DNA of 64,000 bases, from assembly GCF_902497875.1 (NCBI RefSeq), contig NZ_CABVHY010000031.1, positions 1-64,000 on the forward strand, written 5' to 3'. This stretch comes from Pseudomonas fluorescens (lineage in GTDB: Bacteria; Pseudomonadota; Gammaproteobacteria; Pseudomonadales; Pseudomonadaceae). Each line of letters starts with the position of its first letter. Within the stretch, counting starts at the first letter, position 1. A program made the translations under genes and the position numbers. The notes beneath the pieces are model-generated. The model saw nothing but the letters and a program-made list of their open reading frames with translations. It was not told the DNA's origin and did no database searches. Positions 42,258-52,180 of the stretch are shown piece after piece.

Positions 42258-44711
42258 TTAGCGGATTTTGCCCTCGCCGAGCGTCAGTTGCTCCTGGGCA
42301 AAATCATCGACATCGATGACTTTGCGCCGCGCCGCTTCTGCCTCGCGTAAAGTCTGGGCTTCACCCGGCTGCAAGACGCCAGCCTCCAACGCGGCGTCGA
42401 TCACAGATTCCCCGGCAACGGGTTTGAGCTGGCCGCTTTTGAGGGCTAAATGCAGTTTTTTCTGTAGCGGTTGCACGGCACTCAGCAGATTGCAGGCGTG
42501 TTGCAGGGCGCCGACCGGATCTTGCGCCGATTGCGGGCGATAACAACCGCCGAGCAGCTCTTCGAGGGTCGGATCGCCTTTGGCGCGACCGATCACCGCG
42601 GCCACTTCGGCCCCCAGCTTGTCCGACGGACCTTTGTGCCGACGGCCGAACGGGAACACCACCACCCGCAGCAGACAGCCGAGTACCTTGTTCGGGAAGT
42701 TGCTCAGCAGTTCGTCCAGCGCCCGTTCGGATTGACCAAGGCTTTCTTCCATGGCCCAGGCGAACAGCGGATACATATGCTCCGGTGAGTCGAGGTCGTG
42801 GTAACGCTTGAGCGCGGCAGAAGCCAGGTACATGTTGCTCAGCACATCACCCAAGCGTGCGGACAGGCGTTCGCGACGTTTCAGTTCGCCGCCCAGCAGC
42901 ATCATGCTGAGGTCGGCGAGCATGGCGAAGGCGGCTGCCTGGCGGTTGAGGGCACGGAAGTAACCCTGGCTGAGCTTGTCCCCCGGTGCGCGGTCGAAAT
43001 GCCCGAAGCCCAGGTTCAACACCAGGGTGCTGGCGGCGTTGCTCACGGCAAAACCGATGTGCTTGAGCAGCAAGCCATCGAATTCGATCAGCGCCTGCTG
43101 TTTGTCTTCGCGGTCGGCGAGGGCCATTTCCTTGAGTACGAACGGGTGGCAGCGAATCGCCCCCTGGCCGAAGATCATCAGATTGCGCGAGAGAATATTC
43201 GCACCTTCCACGGTGATGAAGATGGGTGCACCTTGCCAGCTACGCCCCAGATAGTTGTTCGGGCCCATGATGATGGCCTTGCCGCCATGAATATCCATCG
43301 CATGGCTGATGCACTCGCGCCCCCTTTCGGTCAGGTGATACTTGAGAATCGCCGAGAGCACCGAGGGTTTTTCGCCCAGGTCGACCGCGCTGGCGGTGAG
43401 CATCCGCGCACTGTCCATCAGCCAGGCATTACCGCCGATTCGCGCCAGTGCTTCCTGAATCCCTTCGAAGGCTGACAGCGGGACGTTGAATTGCTCGCGC
43501 ACCTGGGCATATTGGCCGCTCACCAGACTGGTGAACTTGGCTGCGCCGGTGCCGACCGCAGGCAGCGAAATCGAGCGCCCGACCGACAGGCAATTCATCA
43601 ACATCATCCAGCCTTTGCCGAGCATCTCCTGGCCGCCAATGAGGAACTCCAGCGGGACGAAGACATCCTTGCCGGAGTTCGGACCGTTCATGAACGAGGC
43701 ACCCAGCGGCAGGTGGCGGCGACCGATCTCCACGCCGGGGAGGTCGGTCGGAATCAGCGCGAGGCTGATGCCCAGGTCTTCTTCGTCGCCCAGCAAGTGA
43801 TCCGGGTCATAGGCCTTGAAAGCCAGGCCGAGCAAGGTGGCCACCGGGCCGAGGGTGATGTAGCGCTTTTCCCAGTTCAGGCGCAGGCCGAGGGTTTCCT
43901 GGCCTTCCCATTCACCTTTGCAGATCACCCCGGTGTCGGGCATCGCCCCGGCGTCGGAGCCGGCCAGTGGACCGGTCAATGCAAAGCACGGAATGTCGTC
44001 GCCGCGGGCCAGCCGCGGCAGGTAATGGTTGCGTTGTTCGTCGGTGCCGTAATGCAGTAACAGTTCAGCCGGGCCGAGAGAGTTGGGCACCATCACGGTC
44101 GAAGCCAGGTCGCCGCTGCGGGTTGCCAGCTTCATCGCTACCTGGGAATGGGCGTAGGCCGAGAAGCCTTTACCACCGAATTCCCGGGGAATGATCAGGG
44201 CAAAAAAACCATGCTGCTTGATGTGCTCCCAAGCCGCTGGCGGCAGGTCCATGGACTGGCCGATCTGCCAGTCGCTGACCATGGCGCAGAGCTCTTCGGT
44301 AGGGCCATCGATGAACGCCTGTTCCTCTTCGCTCAGTTGCGCTTTCGGATAAGCCAGTAGTTTGTTCCAGTCCGGACGACCGCTGAACAGCTCGCCATCC
44401 CACCAGACGGTACCGGCATCAATCGCGTCGCGTTCGGTTTGCGACATGGGCGGCAAGGTTTTCTGAAACCAGCTGAACAGCGGCGCCGTGAAATATTTAC
44501 GGCGCAGGTCCGGCAGCAACAGAGGCGCGGCCACCGCGGCGAGCAGCACCCAGAAAATCAGTAACAGCCAGCCTGGTGCATGGCTGAAGGCGCCCATCGC
44601 CAACAGGTAGACAGCGACCACGCCCAACGCGGGCAGAGGCGCGATGCGACGATGTGCCAACCAGGCAATGCCGACCACCAGAACCAGTATCCACAACAGC
44701 AGCATATTCAA
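42258..44711 (-). CDS. fadE: acyl-CoA dehydrogenase, large FadE type
   Basis: The 817-residue protein matches the E. coli FadE class: two or three N-terminal membrane segments (residues about 3-70), then an acyl-CoA dehydrogenase core (FALTGPLAGSDA near 245, FNVPLSAFEGIQEALARI, MDIHGGKAIIMGPNNYLGR) and a long C-terminal helical domain. It catalyses the first step of beta-oxidation on medium- and long-chain acyl-CoA. The gene stands alone with 241 bases of upstream sequence before the divergent transglutaminase gene. A FadR/PsrA site was not identified by eye. Confidence 0.92.
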   Translation of the reverse strand: MNMLLLWILVLVVGIAWLAHRRIAPLPALGVVAVYLLAMGAFSHAPGWLLLIFWVLLAAVAAPLLLPDLRRKYFTAPLFSWFQKTLPPMSQTERDAIDAGTVWWDGELFSGRPDWNKLLAYPKAQLSEEEQAFIDGPTEELCAMVSDWQIGQSMDLPPAAWEHIKQHGFFALIIPREFGGKGFSAYAHSQVAMKLATRSGDLASTVMVPNSLGPAELLLHYGTDEQRNHYLPRLARGDDIPCFALTGPLAGSDAGAMPDTGVICKGEWEGQETLGLRLNWEKRYITLGPVATLLGLAFKAYDPDHLLGDEEDLGISLALIPTDLPGVEIGRRHLPLGASFMNGPNSGKDVFVPLEFLIGGQEMLGKGWMMLMNCLSVGRSISLPAVGTGAAKFTSLVSGQYAQVREQFNVPLSAFEGIQEALARIGGNAWLMDSARMLTASAVDLGEKPSVLSAILKYHLTERGRECISHAMDIHGGKAIIMGPNNYLGRSWQGAPIFITVEGANILSRNLMIFGQGAIRCHPFVLKEMALADREDKQQALIEFDGLLLKHIGFAVSNAASTLVLNLGFGHFDRAPGDKLSQGYFRALNRQAAAFAMLADLSMMLLGGELKRRERLSARLGDVLSNMYLASAALKRYHDLDSPEHMYPLFAWAMEESLGQSERALDELLSNFPNKVLGCLLRVVVFPFGRRHKGPSDKLGAEVAAVIGRAKGDPTLEELLGGCYRPQSAQDPVGALQHACNLLSAVQPLQKKLHLALKSGQLKPVAGESVIDAALEAGVLQPGEAQTLREAEAARRKVIDVDDFAQEQLTLGEGKIR

Positions 44712-44952
44712 TCCTCCGTGAAACCAGGGGCAAAACCACCCTCAGAGCTTAGACGGCATCCGTGGAAAGGGTGGTAAGAGCGATGTGTTTGAATTTGTAG
44801 GAAACATTGGGTGAAATTTGACGGTTATCGCGACGGCGGACTGTTGAGATCGTCCGCAAACAGCGCGGCAAGCGCTGATATTTGGCCGAAACGTCGTTAA
44901 CTCTGTGCTGGATGTATCGCTAGACTCGTGGCTTCCCCAGGAGATTTTTCTC

Positions 44953-45612
44953 ATGCACGAGTATCTGAGTCCCGGCCGCTTCATCGATAGTGACCACCCA
45001 GCGCTGGTGGAGTTCGCCGAAACCCATCGCGGCAGCAGCCGTGATCCGTTCGAACAGGCAATCAAGCTTTATTACGCGGTACGCGAGAGCGTGCGCTACA
45101 ACCCCTACACCTTCAGTCGCGACCCGCAGACCTTGCGTGGCAGTTATGCACTGGCGAGTGGTGAAAGCTATTGCGTGCCCAAGGCCACCTTGCTCGCCGG
45201 CTGTGCCCGACATTGCGGGATCGCCGCACGAATCGGCCTGGCGGATGTGCGTAATCACCTGTCGACGCCGCGCTTGCTTGCGCTGCTCAGAAGCGATGTA
45301 TTCGCCATGCACGGCTACACCGAGCTGTATTTGCAGGGCCGTTGGGTCAAGGCTACGCCGGCGTTCAACCAGCAGTTGTGCGAACTGTTCGATGTGGCGC
45401 CACTTGAGTTCGACGGGGTCAACGACAGTGTGTTCCACCCGTTCAATCGCCAGGGCGAACAGCTGATGGAGTACCTGGTGGATCACGGGCAGTTCGCCGA
45501 TGTGCCTGAAGCGTTTTTCTTCGAGCATCTGCAAAAATGCTATCCGCATTTGTTCAGCGATCAACTGCCGGCTTCGCTGGGTGATATGCAGACTGATTTA
45601 AGCTGCGCCTGA
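44953..45612 (+). CDS. transglutaminase-like cysteine-protease-fold protein
   Basis: The 219-residue protein has a transglutaminase core triad: Cys in GESYCVPKATLLAGCARHCG, His in FAMHGYTELYLQGRW and Asp in the following KATPAFNQQLCELFDVA segment. No signal peptide is present, so it acts in the cytosol. Related proteins cleave or link peptide bonds, but this class has no defined substrate. The ATG at 44953 follows AGGAGA. It is probably co-transcribed with the GST gene 44 bases on. Confidence 0.83.
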   Translation: MHEYLSPGRFIDSDHPALVEFAETHRGSSRDPFEQAIKLYYAVRESVRYNPYTFSRDPQTLRGSYALASGESYCVPKATLLAGCARHCGIAARIGLADVRNHLSTPRLLALLRSDVFAMHGYTELYLQGRWVKATPAFNQQLCELFDVAPLEFDGVNDSVFHPFNRQGEQLMEYLVDHGQFADVPEAFFFEHLQKCYPHLFSDQLPASLGDMQTDLSCA

Positions 45613-45656
45613 TCCGGCGTAGACTGCCCCGGCATTCATCTATCTAAGGAGTGGTC

Positions 45657-46280
45657 ATGCTGAAGATCTGGGGTCGGAAAAATTCGTCGAATGTCAGGAA
45701 GGTACTCTGGTGCGCCGAAGAGCTCGGCCTGAGCTACGAGGCGGTGGATGCGGGCGGCGCTTTCGGGGTGGTCGACACGCCCGAGTACCGGGCGATGAAC
45801 CCCAACGGCCGAGTCCCGCTTATCGAAGATGACGGGTTCGTACTTTGGGAGTCCAACACCATCGTGCGTTATCTGTGCGCCAGACATGCCGCTGACTCGG
45901 TCTGGTATCCGGCGGACCCGCAAACACGTGCCGCTGCCGAAAAGTGGATGGACTGGACCACTTCAACCTTTGCCGACCCCTTCCGTCAGGTGTTCTGGGG
46001 CGTATTGCGCACCCCGGCGGATCAACAGGATTGGGTCAGGATTCATGCGGCGCGCGATACCTGTGTCGAGTTGCTATCGATGGTCGATCAGGCGCTGGCC
46101 GAGCAGCCGTACCTGTCCGGCGCAGAGGTTGGCTTGGGTGATATTCCCCTCGGCAGCTTCATTTATGCCTGGTTCGAAATGCCCATCGAGCGCCCGCCAA
46201 TGCCCCATCTGCAAGCCTGGTACGAGCGCCTTCAGCAACGCCCGGCTTATCGTAAAGCAGTCATGACCGCGTTGACTTAA
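45657..46280 (+). CDS. glutathione S-transferase family protein
   Basis: The 207-residue protein has a thioredoxin-like N-domain with the Ser in KNSSNVRKVLWCAEELGL as likely catalytic residue, the cis-Pro segment NPNGRVPLIEDDGFVLWESN and an all-helical C-domain (GLGDIPLGSFIYAWFEM). This pattern suits beta/theta-type bacterial GSTs. It should conjugate or isomerise electrophiles with glutathione. The ATG at 45657 follows TAAGGAG; GTG 45651 is an alternative. Confidence 0.88.
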   Translation: MLKIWGRKNSSNVRKVLWCAEELGLSYEAVDAGGAFGVVDTPEYRAMNPNGRVPLIEDDGFVLWESNTIVRYLCARHAADSVWYPADPQTRAAAEKWMDWTTSTFADPFRQVFWGVLRTPADQQDWVRIHAARDTCVELLSMVDQALAEQPYLSGAEVGLGDIPLGSFIYAWFEMPIERPPMPHLQAWYERLQQRPAYRKAVMTALT

Positions 46281-46413
46281 TACTGACTATCAATACAGGT
46301 GACTGTACTTGTGCGGCGTCGCCAAGCACCATTGGTCTTGTGCGCCGCCGTTGTATTGCGCGCGGTCCGCCCTTATCTCTAACTTTCTTCCCTTCCTGGT
46401 GCGTAAATCCGAT

Positions 46414-47346
46414 ATGAGTTCCGCTCTGTCCATCCGGCAGCTAACCAAAACCTACGGCAACGGTTTCCAGGCCCTGAGTGGGATCGATCTGGATGTCGCC
46501 GAAGGTGATTTTTTCGCCTTGCTCGGCCCCAACGGTGCCGGCAAGTCCACCACCATCGGCATTCTCTCGACCCTGGTGAACAAGACCAGCGGCACGGTGA
46601 ATATCTTTGGTCATGACCTCGACCGCGAGCCCGCCGCGCTCAAACGTTGCATTGGCGTAGTGCCGCAAGAGTTCAACTTCAACCAGTTCGAAAAGACCTT
46701 CGACATCGTCGTGACTCAGGCCGGCTACTACGGCATCCCGCCCAAAGTTGCCAAGGAGCGAGCCGAGCAGTACCTGACTCAGCTCGGACTGTGGGACAAG
46801 CGCGATGTGCCGTCGCGTTCGTTGTCCGGCGGCATGAAGCGCCGGTTGATGATCGCCCGGGCGCTGGTGCATGAGCCGCGTCTGCTGATCCTCGACGAAC
46901 CGACGGCCGGGGTGGATATCGAACTGCGGCGCTCGATGTGGACCTTCCTCACCGAGCTGAACCAGAAAGGCATCACCATCATCCTCACCACCCATTACCT
47001 GGAGGAGGCTGAGCAGCTGTGCCGCAACATCGGCATCATCGACCACGGCACCATCGTCGAGAACACGAGCATGCGCCAGTTGCTCAGCCAACTGCATGTC
47101 GAGACCTTCCTGCTCGACCTGAAACACGACATGAAGGTCGCACCGCAGCTGATCGGCTATCCGAATCGCCTGGTCGACAACCACACCCTGGAAGTCCAGG
47201 TCGATAAAGCGGTGGGCATCACCGCGCTGTTTGGCCAACTGGCGGCGCAGAATATCGAAGTGCTGAGCTTGCGAAATAAAACCAATCGCCTCGAGGAGTT
47301 GTTCGTGTCCCTGGTGGAGAAAAATCTGGCGAAGGTGGCGGTATGA
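46414..47346 (+). CDS. ABC-2 type exporter ATPase (YadG-like)
   Basis: This 310-residue ATPase has Walker A GPNGAGKST, signature LSGGMKRRLMIARAL and Walker B LLILDEPTAGVD. The sequence order and length match the YadG/CcmA-type exporters, with about 80 extra C-terminal residues (LEVQVDKAVGITALFGQL). It overlaps its permease gene by four bases. The ATG at 46414 gives the normal N-terminus; upstream codons in the same frame have no conserved features. The substrate is unknown. Confidence 0.9.
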   Translation: MSSALSIRQLTKTYGNGFQALSGIDLDVAEGDFFALLGPNGAGKSTTIGILSTLVNKTSGTVNIFGHDLDREPAALKRCIGVVPQEFNFNQFEKTFDIVVTQAGYYGIPPKVAKERAEQYLTQLGLWDKRDVPSRSLSGGMKRRLMIARALVHEPRLLILDEPTAGVDIELRRSMWTFLTELNQKGITIILTTHYLEEAEQLCRNIGIIDHGTIVENTSMRQLLSQLHVETFLLDLKHDMKVAPQLIGYPNRLVDNHTLEVQVDKAVGITALFGQLAAQNIEVLSLRNKTNRLEELFVSLVEKNLAKVAV

Positions 47347-48122
47347 GTTCCGAGCTGCAGCCCAACCTCGTTGCACTGAATACCATCGTCTACCGTGAAG
47401 TCCGGCGCTTTACCCGGATCTGGCCGCAAACCTTGCTGCCGCCAGCGATCACCATGGTTCTGTATTTTGTGATCTTCGGTAATCTGATCGGTCGGCAGAT
47501 CGGTGATATGGGCGGCTTCACCTATATGGAGTACATCGTGCCCGGGCTGATCATGATGTCGGTGATCACCAACTCCTACGGCAACGTGGTCTCGAGTTTC
47601 TTTGGCAGCAAATTCCAGCGCTCCATCGAAGAACTGATGGTCTCGCCGGTTTCACCGCACACCATTCTGATTGGCTACACATTGGGTGGCGTGTTGCGCG
47701 GGCTGATGGTCGGGGTGATCGTGACGCTGCTGTCACTGTTCTTCACCGATCTGCAGGTGCATCACCTGGGCGTGACCATTCTGGTGGTGGTACTGACGGC
47801 GACGATCTTCTCGTTGCTGGGTTTCATCAACGCAGTGTTCGCGCGCAACTTCGATGACATCTCGATTATCCCGACCTTCGTGCTGACTCCGCTGACCTAC
47901 CTGGGCGGGGTGTTCTACTCGATCAGCCTGTTGCCGCCGTTCTGGCAAACGGTATCGCTGGCCAACCCGGTGCTGCATATGGTCAACGCCTTCCGCTACG
48001 GCATCCTCGGGGTCTCGGATATCAGGATCAGCGTGGCCATTACTTTCATGCTGGTGGCAACGATAGTGCTGTACGTCGGTTGTACCCGGTTGCTGGTCAG
48101 TGGCCGCGGGATGCGCACGTAG
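47343..48122 (+). CDS. ABC-2 type exporter permease (YadH-like)
   Basis: This 259-residue inner-membrane protein has six membrane segments and the ABC-2 signature near residues 160-200 (NFDDISIIPTFVLTPLTYLGGVFY). It pairs with the preceding ATPase. Its last codons lie in a hairpin shared with the minus-strand gene that follows. Confidence 0.9.
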   Translation: MSSELQPNLVALNTIVYREVRRFTRIWPQTLLPPAITMVLYFVIFGNLIGRQIGDMGGFTYMEYIVPGLIMMSVITNSYGNVVSSFFGSKFQRSIEELMVSPVSPHTILIGYTLGGVLRGLMVGVIVTLLSLFFTDLQVHHLGVTILVVVLTATIFSLLGFINAVFARNFDDISIIPTFVLTPLTYLGGVFYSISLLPPFWQTVSLANPVLHMVNAFRYGILGVSDIRISVAITFMLVATIVLYVGCTRLLVSGRGMRT

Positions 48123-48148
48123 GAGCTGAACCTGCGGCAGCTCCTACG
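48118..48148. repeat. REP-type hairpin at the end of two convergent genes
   Basis: CGTAGGAGCTG (48118-48128) pairs perfectly with CAGCTCCTACG (48138-48148). It overlaps the stop codons of both the permease gene and the minus-strand DUF2062 gene and is followed on the plus strand by TGCGGTTTTTCTT, so it may double as a terminator. Confidence 0.7.
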
Positions 48149-48659
48149 TGCGGTTTTTCTTGCGTTTCTTCCATTGCCGGCCGACCCACCAGCGCCAATA
48201 GACCATGGTCAGGCAATAGGCGAGGGCGCCCAGCACCAGGCCGGCGACTACCGAGCCGAGCAGGAAGGGTTGCCACAGAGTCGACAACTGCCCGCTGATC
48301 CACTCCCAGGTCAACTCGTCAGGCAGGGTTCTGGCGGGCGCGTTCATTAGCCAGGTGCCGATCTGATAGGTGCAAAAGAATACCGGCGGCATGGTGATCG
48401 GGTTGGTCAGCCAGACCAGGCTGACGGCAATCGGCAGGTTGCCGCGCACTGAAATGGCCAGAAACGCCGCCAGCAGCATTTGCAACGGAATCGGTATGAA
48501 CGCGGCAAACAGGCCGACGGCCATCGCCCGTGCCACCGAGTGGCGATTGAGGTGCCAGAGGTTCGGGTCATGCAGCAGCTTGCCGAGAAAGCGTAAGGAT
48601 TTGTGTTCCCTGATGCTGGTCGGGTCTGGCATGTAGCGTTTGAATAGGCGCCGGGGCAT
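48144..48659 (-). CDS. DUF2062 membrane protein
   Basis: The 171-residue protein starts MPRRLFKRYMPDPTSIREH, has a central domain with three hydrophobic segments (RAMAVGLFAAFIPIPLQMLLA, then LVWLTNPITMPPVFFCTYQIG) and a basic C-terminus (RQWKKRKKNRT). This is the usual layout of DUF2062 proteins, which are widespread and uncharacterised. The ATG at 48659 gives normal family length; upstream codons add a poorly conserved tail. It is read toward the ABC permease and divergent from comEC. Confidence 0.85.
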   Translation of the reverse strand: MPRRLFKRYMPDPTSIREHKSLRFLGKLLHDPNLWHLNRHSVARAMAVGLFAAFIPIPLQMLLAAFLAISVRGNLPIAVSLVWLTNPITMPPVFFCTYQIGTWLMNAPARTLPDELTWEWISGQLSTLWQPFLLGSVVAGLVLGALAYCLTMVYWRWWVGRQWKKRKKNRT

Positions 48660-48794
48660 AGGGCTTCTCGGTCGGTTCAGGCGGTCAGTATGCCCGGATT
48701 CTGCCGAAGGCAAATTCAGACTTTGTGACAATTAATAAAACGGAGTGCCTGCAGGTCAGCTAATCCAAGAGGGTGATTGCTCAAGGATGGTTGT

Positions 48795-51029
48795 ATGCGC
48801 ACAGGGATGTTCGCGCTCGCGCTGGGTCTTCTGGCTTTGCGGTTTTTACCGTGGTTGCCGCCGGTCGGGTTGTTGCTGATGCTGCCGGTAGTGGCGCTGA
48901 TGCTGTTACCGTTTCGCACTTATCCACTGGCTTTTTTTCTGCTCGGTCTGACTTGGGCCTGTTTCTCGGCACAGTGGGCACTCGATGATCGTCTGTCGGC
49001 CAGTCTCGACGGCAAAACGCTGTGGCTTGAAGGGCGGGTGACGGGTTTGCCGCAGAACAGCGGTCGGTCCGTGCGCTTCGAGTTGCTGGACGGGCAATCG
49101 CGGCGGGGCGCGCTGCCCCGCCGAATGCGCCTGAGCTGGCACGGTGGACCGCCAGTCAACAGCGGCGAACGCTGGCGCCTGGCGGTCAAGCTCAAGCGGC
49201 CCCATGGTTTGCTCAATCCCCATGGCAGGGATGACGAAGCCGGCTTGCTGGCCAGGCGGATCGGTGCCACTGGATCGGTCAAGGACGGTCAATTGCTGGT
49301 TCCGGCGCAGTGGGCGTGGCGGGACCGAATCCGCCAGCGCTTGCTGAGTGTCGACGCCAACGGCCGCGCCGGTGCCCTGGCCGCACTGGTGCTGGGCGAT
49401 GGTTCCGGCCTGACCACGCAGGATTGGCGCGTGCTGCAGGATACCGGCACGGTGCACTTGCTGGTCATTTCCGGTCAGCACATCGGTTTGCTGGCCGGCT
49501 TGATCTACGCCTTGGTCGCCGCTCTGGCACGTTACGGTTGCTGGCCCGGTAATAGGCCCTGGCTACCCTGGGCGTGCGGTCTGGCATTTTCAGCGGCGCT
49601 CGGCTATGGCCTGTTGGCCGGTTTTCAGGTTCCGGTGCAACGGGCCTGTGTGATGCTCGGCCTGGTATTGCTCTGGCGGTTGCGCTTTCGCCACTTGGGG
49701 GCCTGGTGGCCGCTGCTGTTGGCACTGAACGGGGTGTTGATTCTGGAACCCCTGGCCAGCCTGCAGCCGGGGTTCTGGCTGTCCTTCGCCGCGGTGGCGG
49801 TACTGATTTTTACCTTCAGTGGTCGACTGGGCGCCTGGCAGTGGTGGCAGGCCTGGAGTCGTGCCCAGTGGCTGATCGCTATCGGTTTGTTGCCAATGCT
49901 GCTGGTGCTTGGCCTGCCCGTGAGCCTCAGTGGGCCGCTGGTCAATCTGCTGGCAGTGCCCTGGATCAGTCTCGCGGTATTACCTCTGGCCTTGCTCGGC
50001 ACCGCTTTGCTACCGGTGCCGTATCTCGGGGAAGGGCTGTTGTGGGTAGCCGGTGGCCTACTCGACGGTTTGTTCCAGGTTCTGGGCCTGATGGCCGCGG
50101 GTCTGCCGGCCTGGGTCCCGCAGGCGTTGCCGGTCTGGGCATGGGCGCTGAGTGCATTGGGATCGATACTGCTGCTGTTGCCCAAGGGCGTACCGCTGCG
50201 ACTGCTGGGTTGGCCGATGCTGTTGCTGGCAGTTTTCGCGCCAGGGGAAAAGGTGCCGGCGGGCGAGGTGGAGGTCTGGCAACTGGATGTTGGTCAGGGT
50301 CTCGCCTACATCCTGCGAACCAGACACCACGCGATGCTTTACGACGCCGGTCCGCGTTTTGCCGAGCATGACCTGGGAGCGCGAGTGGTATTGCCGACCT
50401 TGCGCAAACTGGGTATCCGCGAGCTGGATCTGCTGCTGATCAGCCATGCCCATGCCGACCATGCCGGTGGCGCCGTGGCGGTGCGGCGTGGGTTGCCGGT
50501 CAAACGGGTGCTCAGTGGCGAACCGGGTGACCTGTCTGGAGTGCTGCAGGCCGAGCCTTGTGTGACTGGCGAAAACTGGGAATGGGACGGGGTGAAATTT
50601 TCCCTCTGGCAATGGTCGGCCGCCGGAGACAGCAACCAGCATTCCTGCGTGTTGTGGGTCGAGGCCAGGGGCGAACGCCTGTTGCTGGCGGGAGACATCG
50701 ATGCCCGCGCCGAACGGGCGCTGCTCAAGAGTCCCCTGGCGCAACCGGTGGATTGGCTGCAGGCGCCGCATCACGGCAGTCGCAGCTCGTCGTCCCGGGA
50801 GTTTCTCGAGGTGTTGCGGCCCAAGGCTTCGTTGATCTCCCGGGGGCTCGGCAACAGTTTCGGCCATCCGCACCCCGAGGTGCTGCAACGTTACCGCGAG
50901 TTGGGCATTCAGGCCTATGACAGCGTGGAACAAGGCGCGCTGCGTTTGCAGCTCGGGGCTTTCGAGGAGCCCCGGGGATTACGCGACCAACGGCGCTTCT
51001 GGCGTGAGGCACCGCCCTGGAACAGGTAA
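48795..51029 (+). CDS. comEC: DNA uptake channel ComEC/Rec2
   Basis: This 744-residue inner-membrane protein has an N-terminal OB-like DUF4131 region, a Competence membrane domain (about 200-480; LLVISGQHIGLLAGLIYALV) and a C-terminal metallo-beta-lactamase domain with HAHADHAGGAVAV and HHGSRSSSSREF. It should carry single-stranded DNA into the cytoplasm and degrade the other strand. The ATG at 48795 follows AAGGA. It is the first gene of the group leading to exbB, lpxK and murB, but 87 bases separate it from exbB. Confidence 0.93.
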   Translation: MRTGMFALALGLLALRFLPWLPPVGLLLMLPVVALMLLPFRTYPLAFFLLGLTWACFSAQWALDDRLSASLDGKTLWLEGRVTGLPQNSGRSVRFELLDGQSRRGALPRRMRLSWHGGPPVNSGERWRLAVKLKRPHGLLNPHGRDDEAGLLARRIGATGSVKDGQLLVPAQWAWRDRIRQRLLSVDANGRAGALAALVLGDGSGLTTQDWRVLQDTGTVHLLVISGQHIGLLAGLIYALVAALARYGCWPGNRPWLPWACGLAFSAALGYGLLAGFQVPVQRACVMLGLVLLWRLRFRHLGAWWPLLLALNGVLILEPLASLQPGFWLSFAAVAVLIFTFSGRLGAWQWWQAWSRAQWLIAIGLLPMLLVLGLPVSLSGPLVNLLAVPWISLAVLPLALLGTALLPVPYLGEGLLWVAGGLLDGLFQVLGLMAAGLPAWVPQALPVWAWALSALGSILLLLPKGVPLRLLGWPMLLLAVFAPGEKVPAGEVEVWQLDVGQGLAYILRTRHHAMLYDAGPRFAEHDLGARVVLPTLRKLGIRELDLLLISHAHADHAGGAVAVRRGLPVKRVLSGEPGDLSGVLQAEPCVTGENWEWDGVKFSLWQWSAAGDSNQHSCVLWVEARGERLLLAGDIDARAERALLKSPLAQPVDWLQAPHHGSRSSSSREFLEVLRPKASLISRGLGNSFGHPHPEVLQRYRELGIQAYDSVEQGALRLQLGAFEEPRGLRDQRRFWREAPPWNR

Positions 51030-51116
51030 AGGGGGCAGGGCGCATGCGACATACCGTACTTCGGTGAGTCGACCCCCTATGGTAGAGTGACGCACTTTTT
51101 CGAGGGGACTGTCACT

Positions 51117-51755
51117 GTGTGGGAATTGGTCAAATCCGGCGGCTGGATGATGTTGCCGATCATTCTGAGTTCCATCGCGGCCCTGGCCATCATTGCCGAG
51201 CGCCTGTGGACCCTGCGGGCCAGCCGCGTCACCCCGGATCATTTGCTCGGACAGGTCTGGGTCTGGATCAAGGACAAGCAACTCAATAAGGACAAACTCA
51301 AGGAACTGCGCGCCAACTCCCCTTTGGGCGAGATCATGGCCGCGGGCCTGGCCAACTCCAAACATGGCCGCGAGATCATGAAAGAGTGCATCGAAGAAGC
51401 CGCCGCGCGGGTGATTCATGAACTCGAACGCTACCTCAGCGCACTGGGCACCATCGCTGCCATGGCGCCGTTGCTGGGGCTGCTGGGTACGGTATTGGGC
51501 ATGATCGATATCTTCAGCGCATTCATGGGCTCGGGAATGAGCACCAACGCCGCGGTGTTGGCCGGTGGTATCTCTAAAGCGCTGATCACCACGGCCGCAG
51601 GCTTGATGGTGGGTATTCCAGCGGTGTTCTTCCACCGTTTTCTGCAGCGCCGGGTCGATGAACTGGTAGTGGGCATGGAGCAGGAAGCGATCAAACTGGT
51701 CGAGGTGATACAAGGCGACCGTGACGTGGATCTGGTCGAGGGCAAAAAAGCGTGA
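51117..51755 (+). CDS. exbB: MotA/TolQ/ExbB proton-channel protein
   Basis: The 212-residue protein has three membrane segments and the family's core segment AAMAPLLGLLGTVLGMIDIFSAF followed by AGGISKALITTAAGLMVGIPAVFFHR. It forms a proton-driven motor with the ExbD protein encoded next (four-base overlap). The GTG at 51117 follows GAGGGG and gives the expected N-terminus MWELVKSGGW. Being next to comEC and lpxK rather than tonB or tol genes, its partner at the outer membrane is not clear. Confidence 0.9.
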   Translation: MWELVKSGGWMMLPIILSSIAALAIIAERLWTLRASRVTPDHLLGQVWVWIKDKQLNKDKLKELRANSPLGEIMAAGLANSKHGREIMKECIEEAAARVIHELERYLSALGTIAAMAPLLGLLGTVLGMIDIFSAFMGSGMSTNAAVLAGGISKALITTAAGLMVGIPAVFFHRFLQRRVDELVVGMEQEAIKLVEVIQGDRDVDLVEGKKA

Positions 51756-52180
51756 AATTCCGCCGCAAACCGCGGGAGACGATCGATATCAACCTCGCGT
51801 CGCTGATTGACGTGGTGTTTATCCTGCTGCTGTTTTTTGTCGTCACCACCACCTTTACCCGTGAAACCCAGTTGCGCGTCGAACTGCCGGAAGCAGTCAG
51901 CGGCTCGCCGGCCGAGGATCAGCAAGCCAAGCACCTGGACATCGCCATCAGCGCCGACGGGGTGTTCAGCCTGAACAATCAGCTGCTACCGAAAAGTGAC
52001 CTGGCCAGCCTGATGGAGGCCTTGCAGAAGGAGTCCGCGGGCGATACCACATTGCCACTGTCGATCAGCGCTGACGGCAAGGCCCGGCACCAGGCCGTAA
52101 TCATAGCGATGGATGCGGCTGGCAAGCTCGGTTTCAGTCACCTGCGCATGACCACCGTCGAGGCGGCGCCGACTCCCTGA
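51752..52180 (+). CDS. exbD: ExbD/TolR-family biopolymer transport protein
   Basis: The 142-residue protein has one N-terminal membrane helix containing the proton-carrying Asp (NLASLIDVVFILLLFFVVTT) and a periplasmic C-terminal domain (ISADGVFSLNNQLL). It overlaps the ExbB gene by four bases and shares its last base with the lpxK start. Confidence 0.92.
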   Translation: MKFRRKPRETIDINLASLIDVVFILLLFFVVTTTFTRETQLRVELPEAVSGSPAEDQQAKHLDIAISADGVFSLNNQLLPKSDLASLMEALQKESAGDTTLPLSISADGKARHQAVIIAMDAAGKLGFSHLRMTTVEAAPTP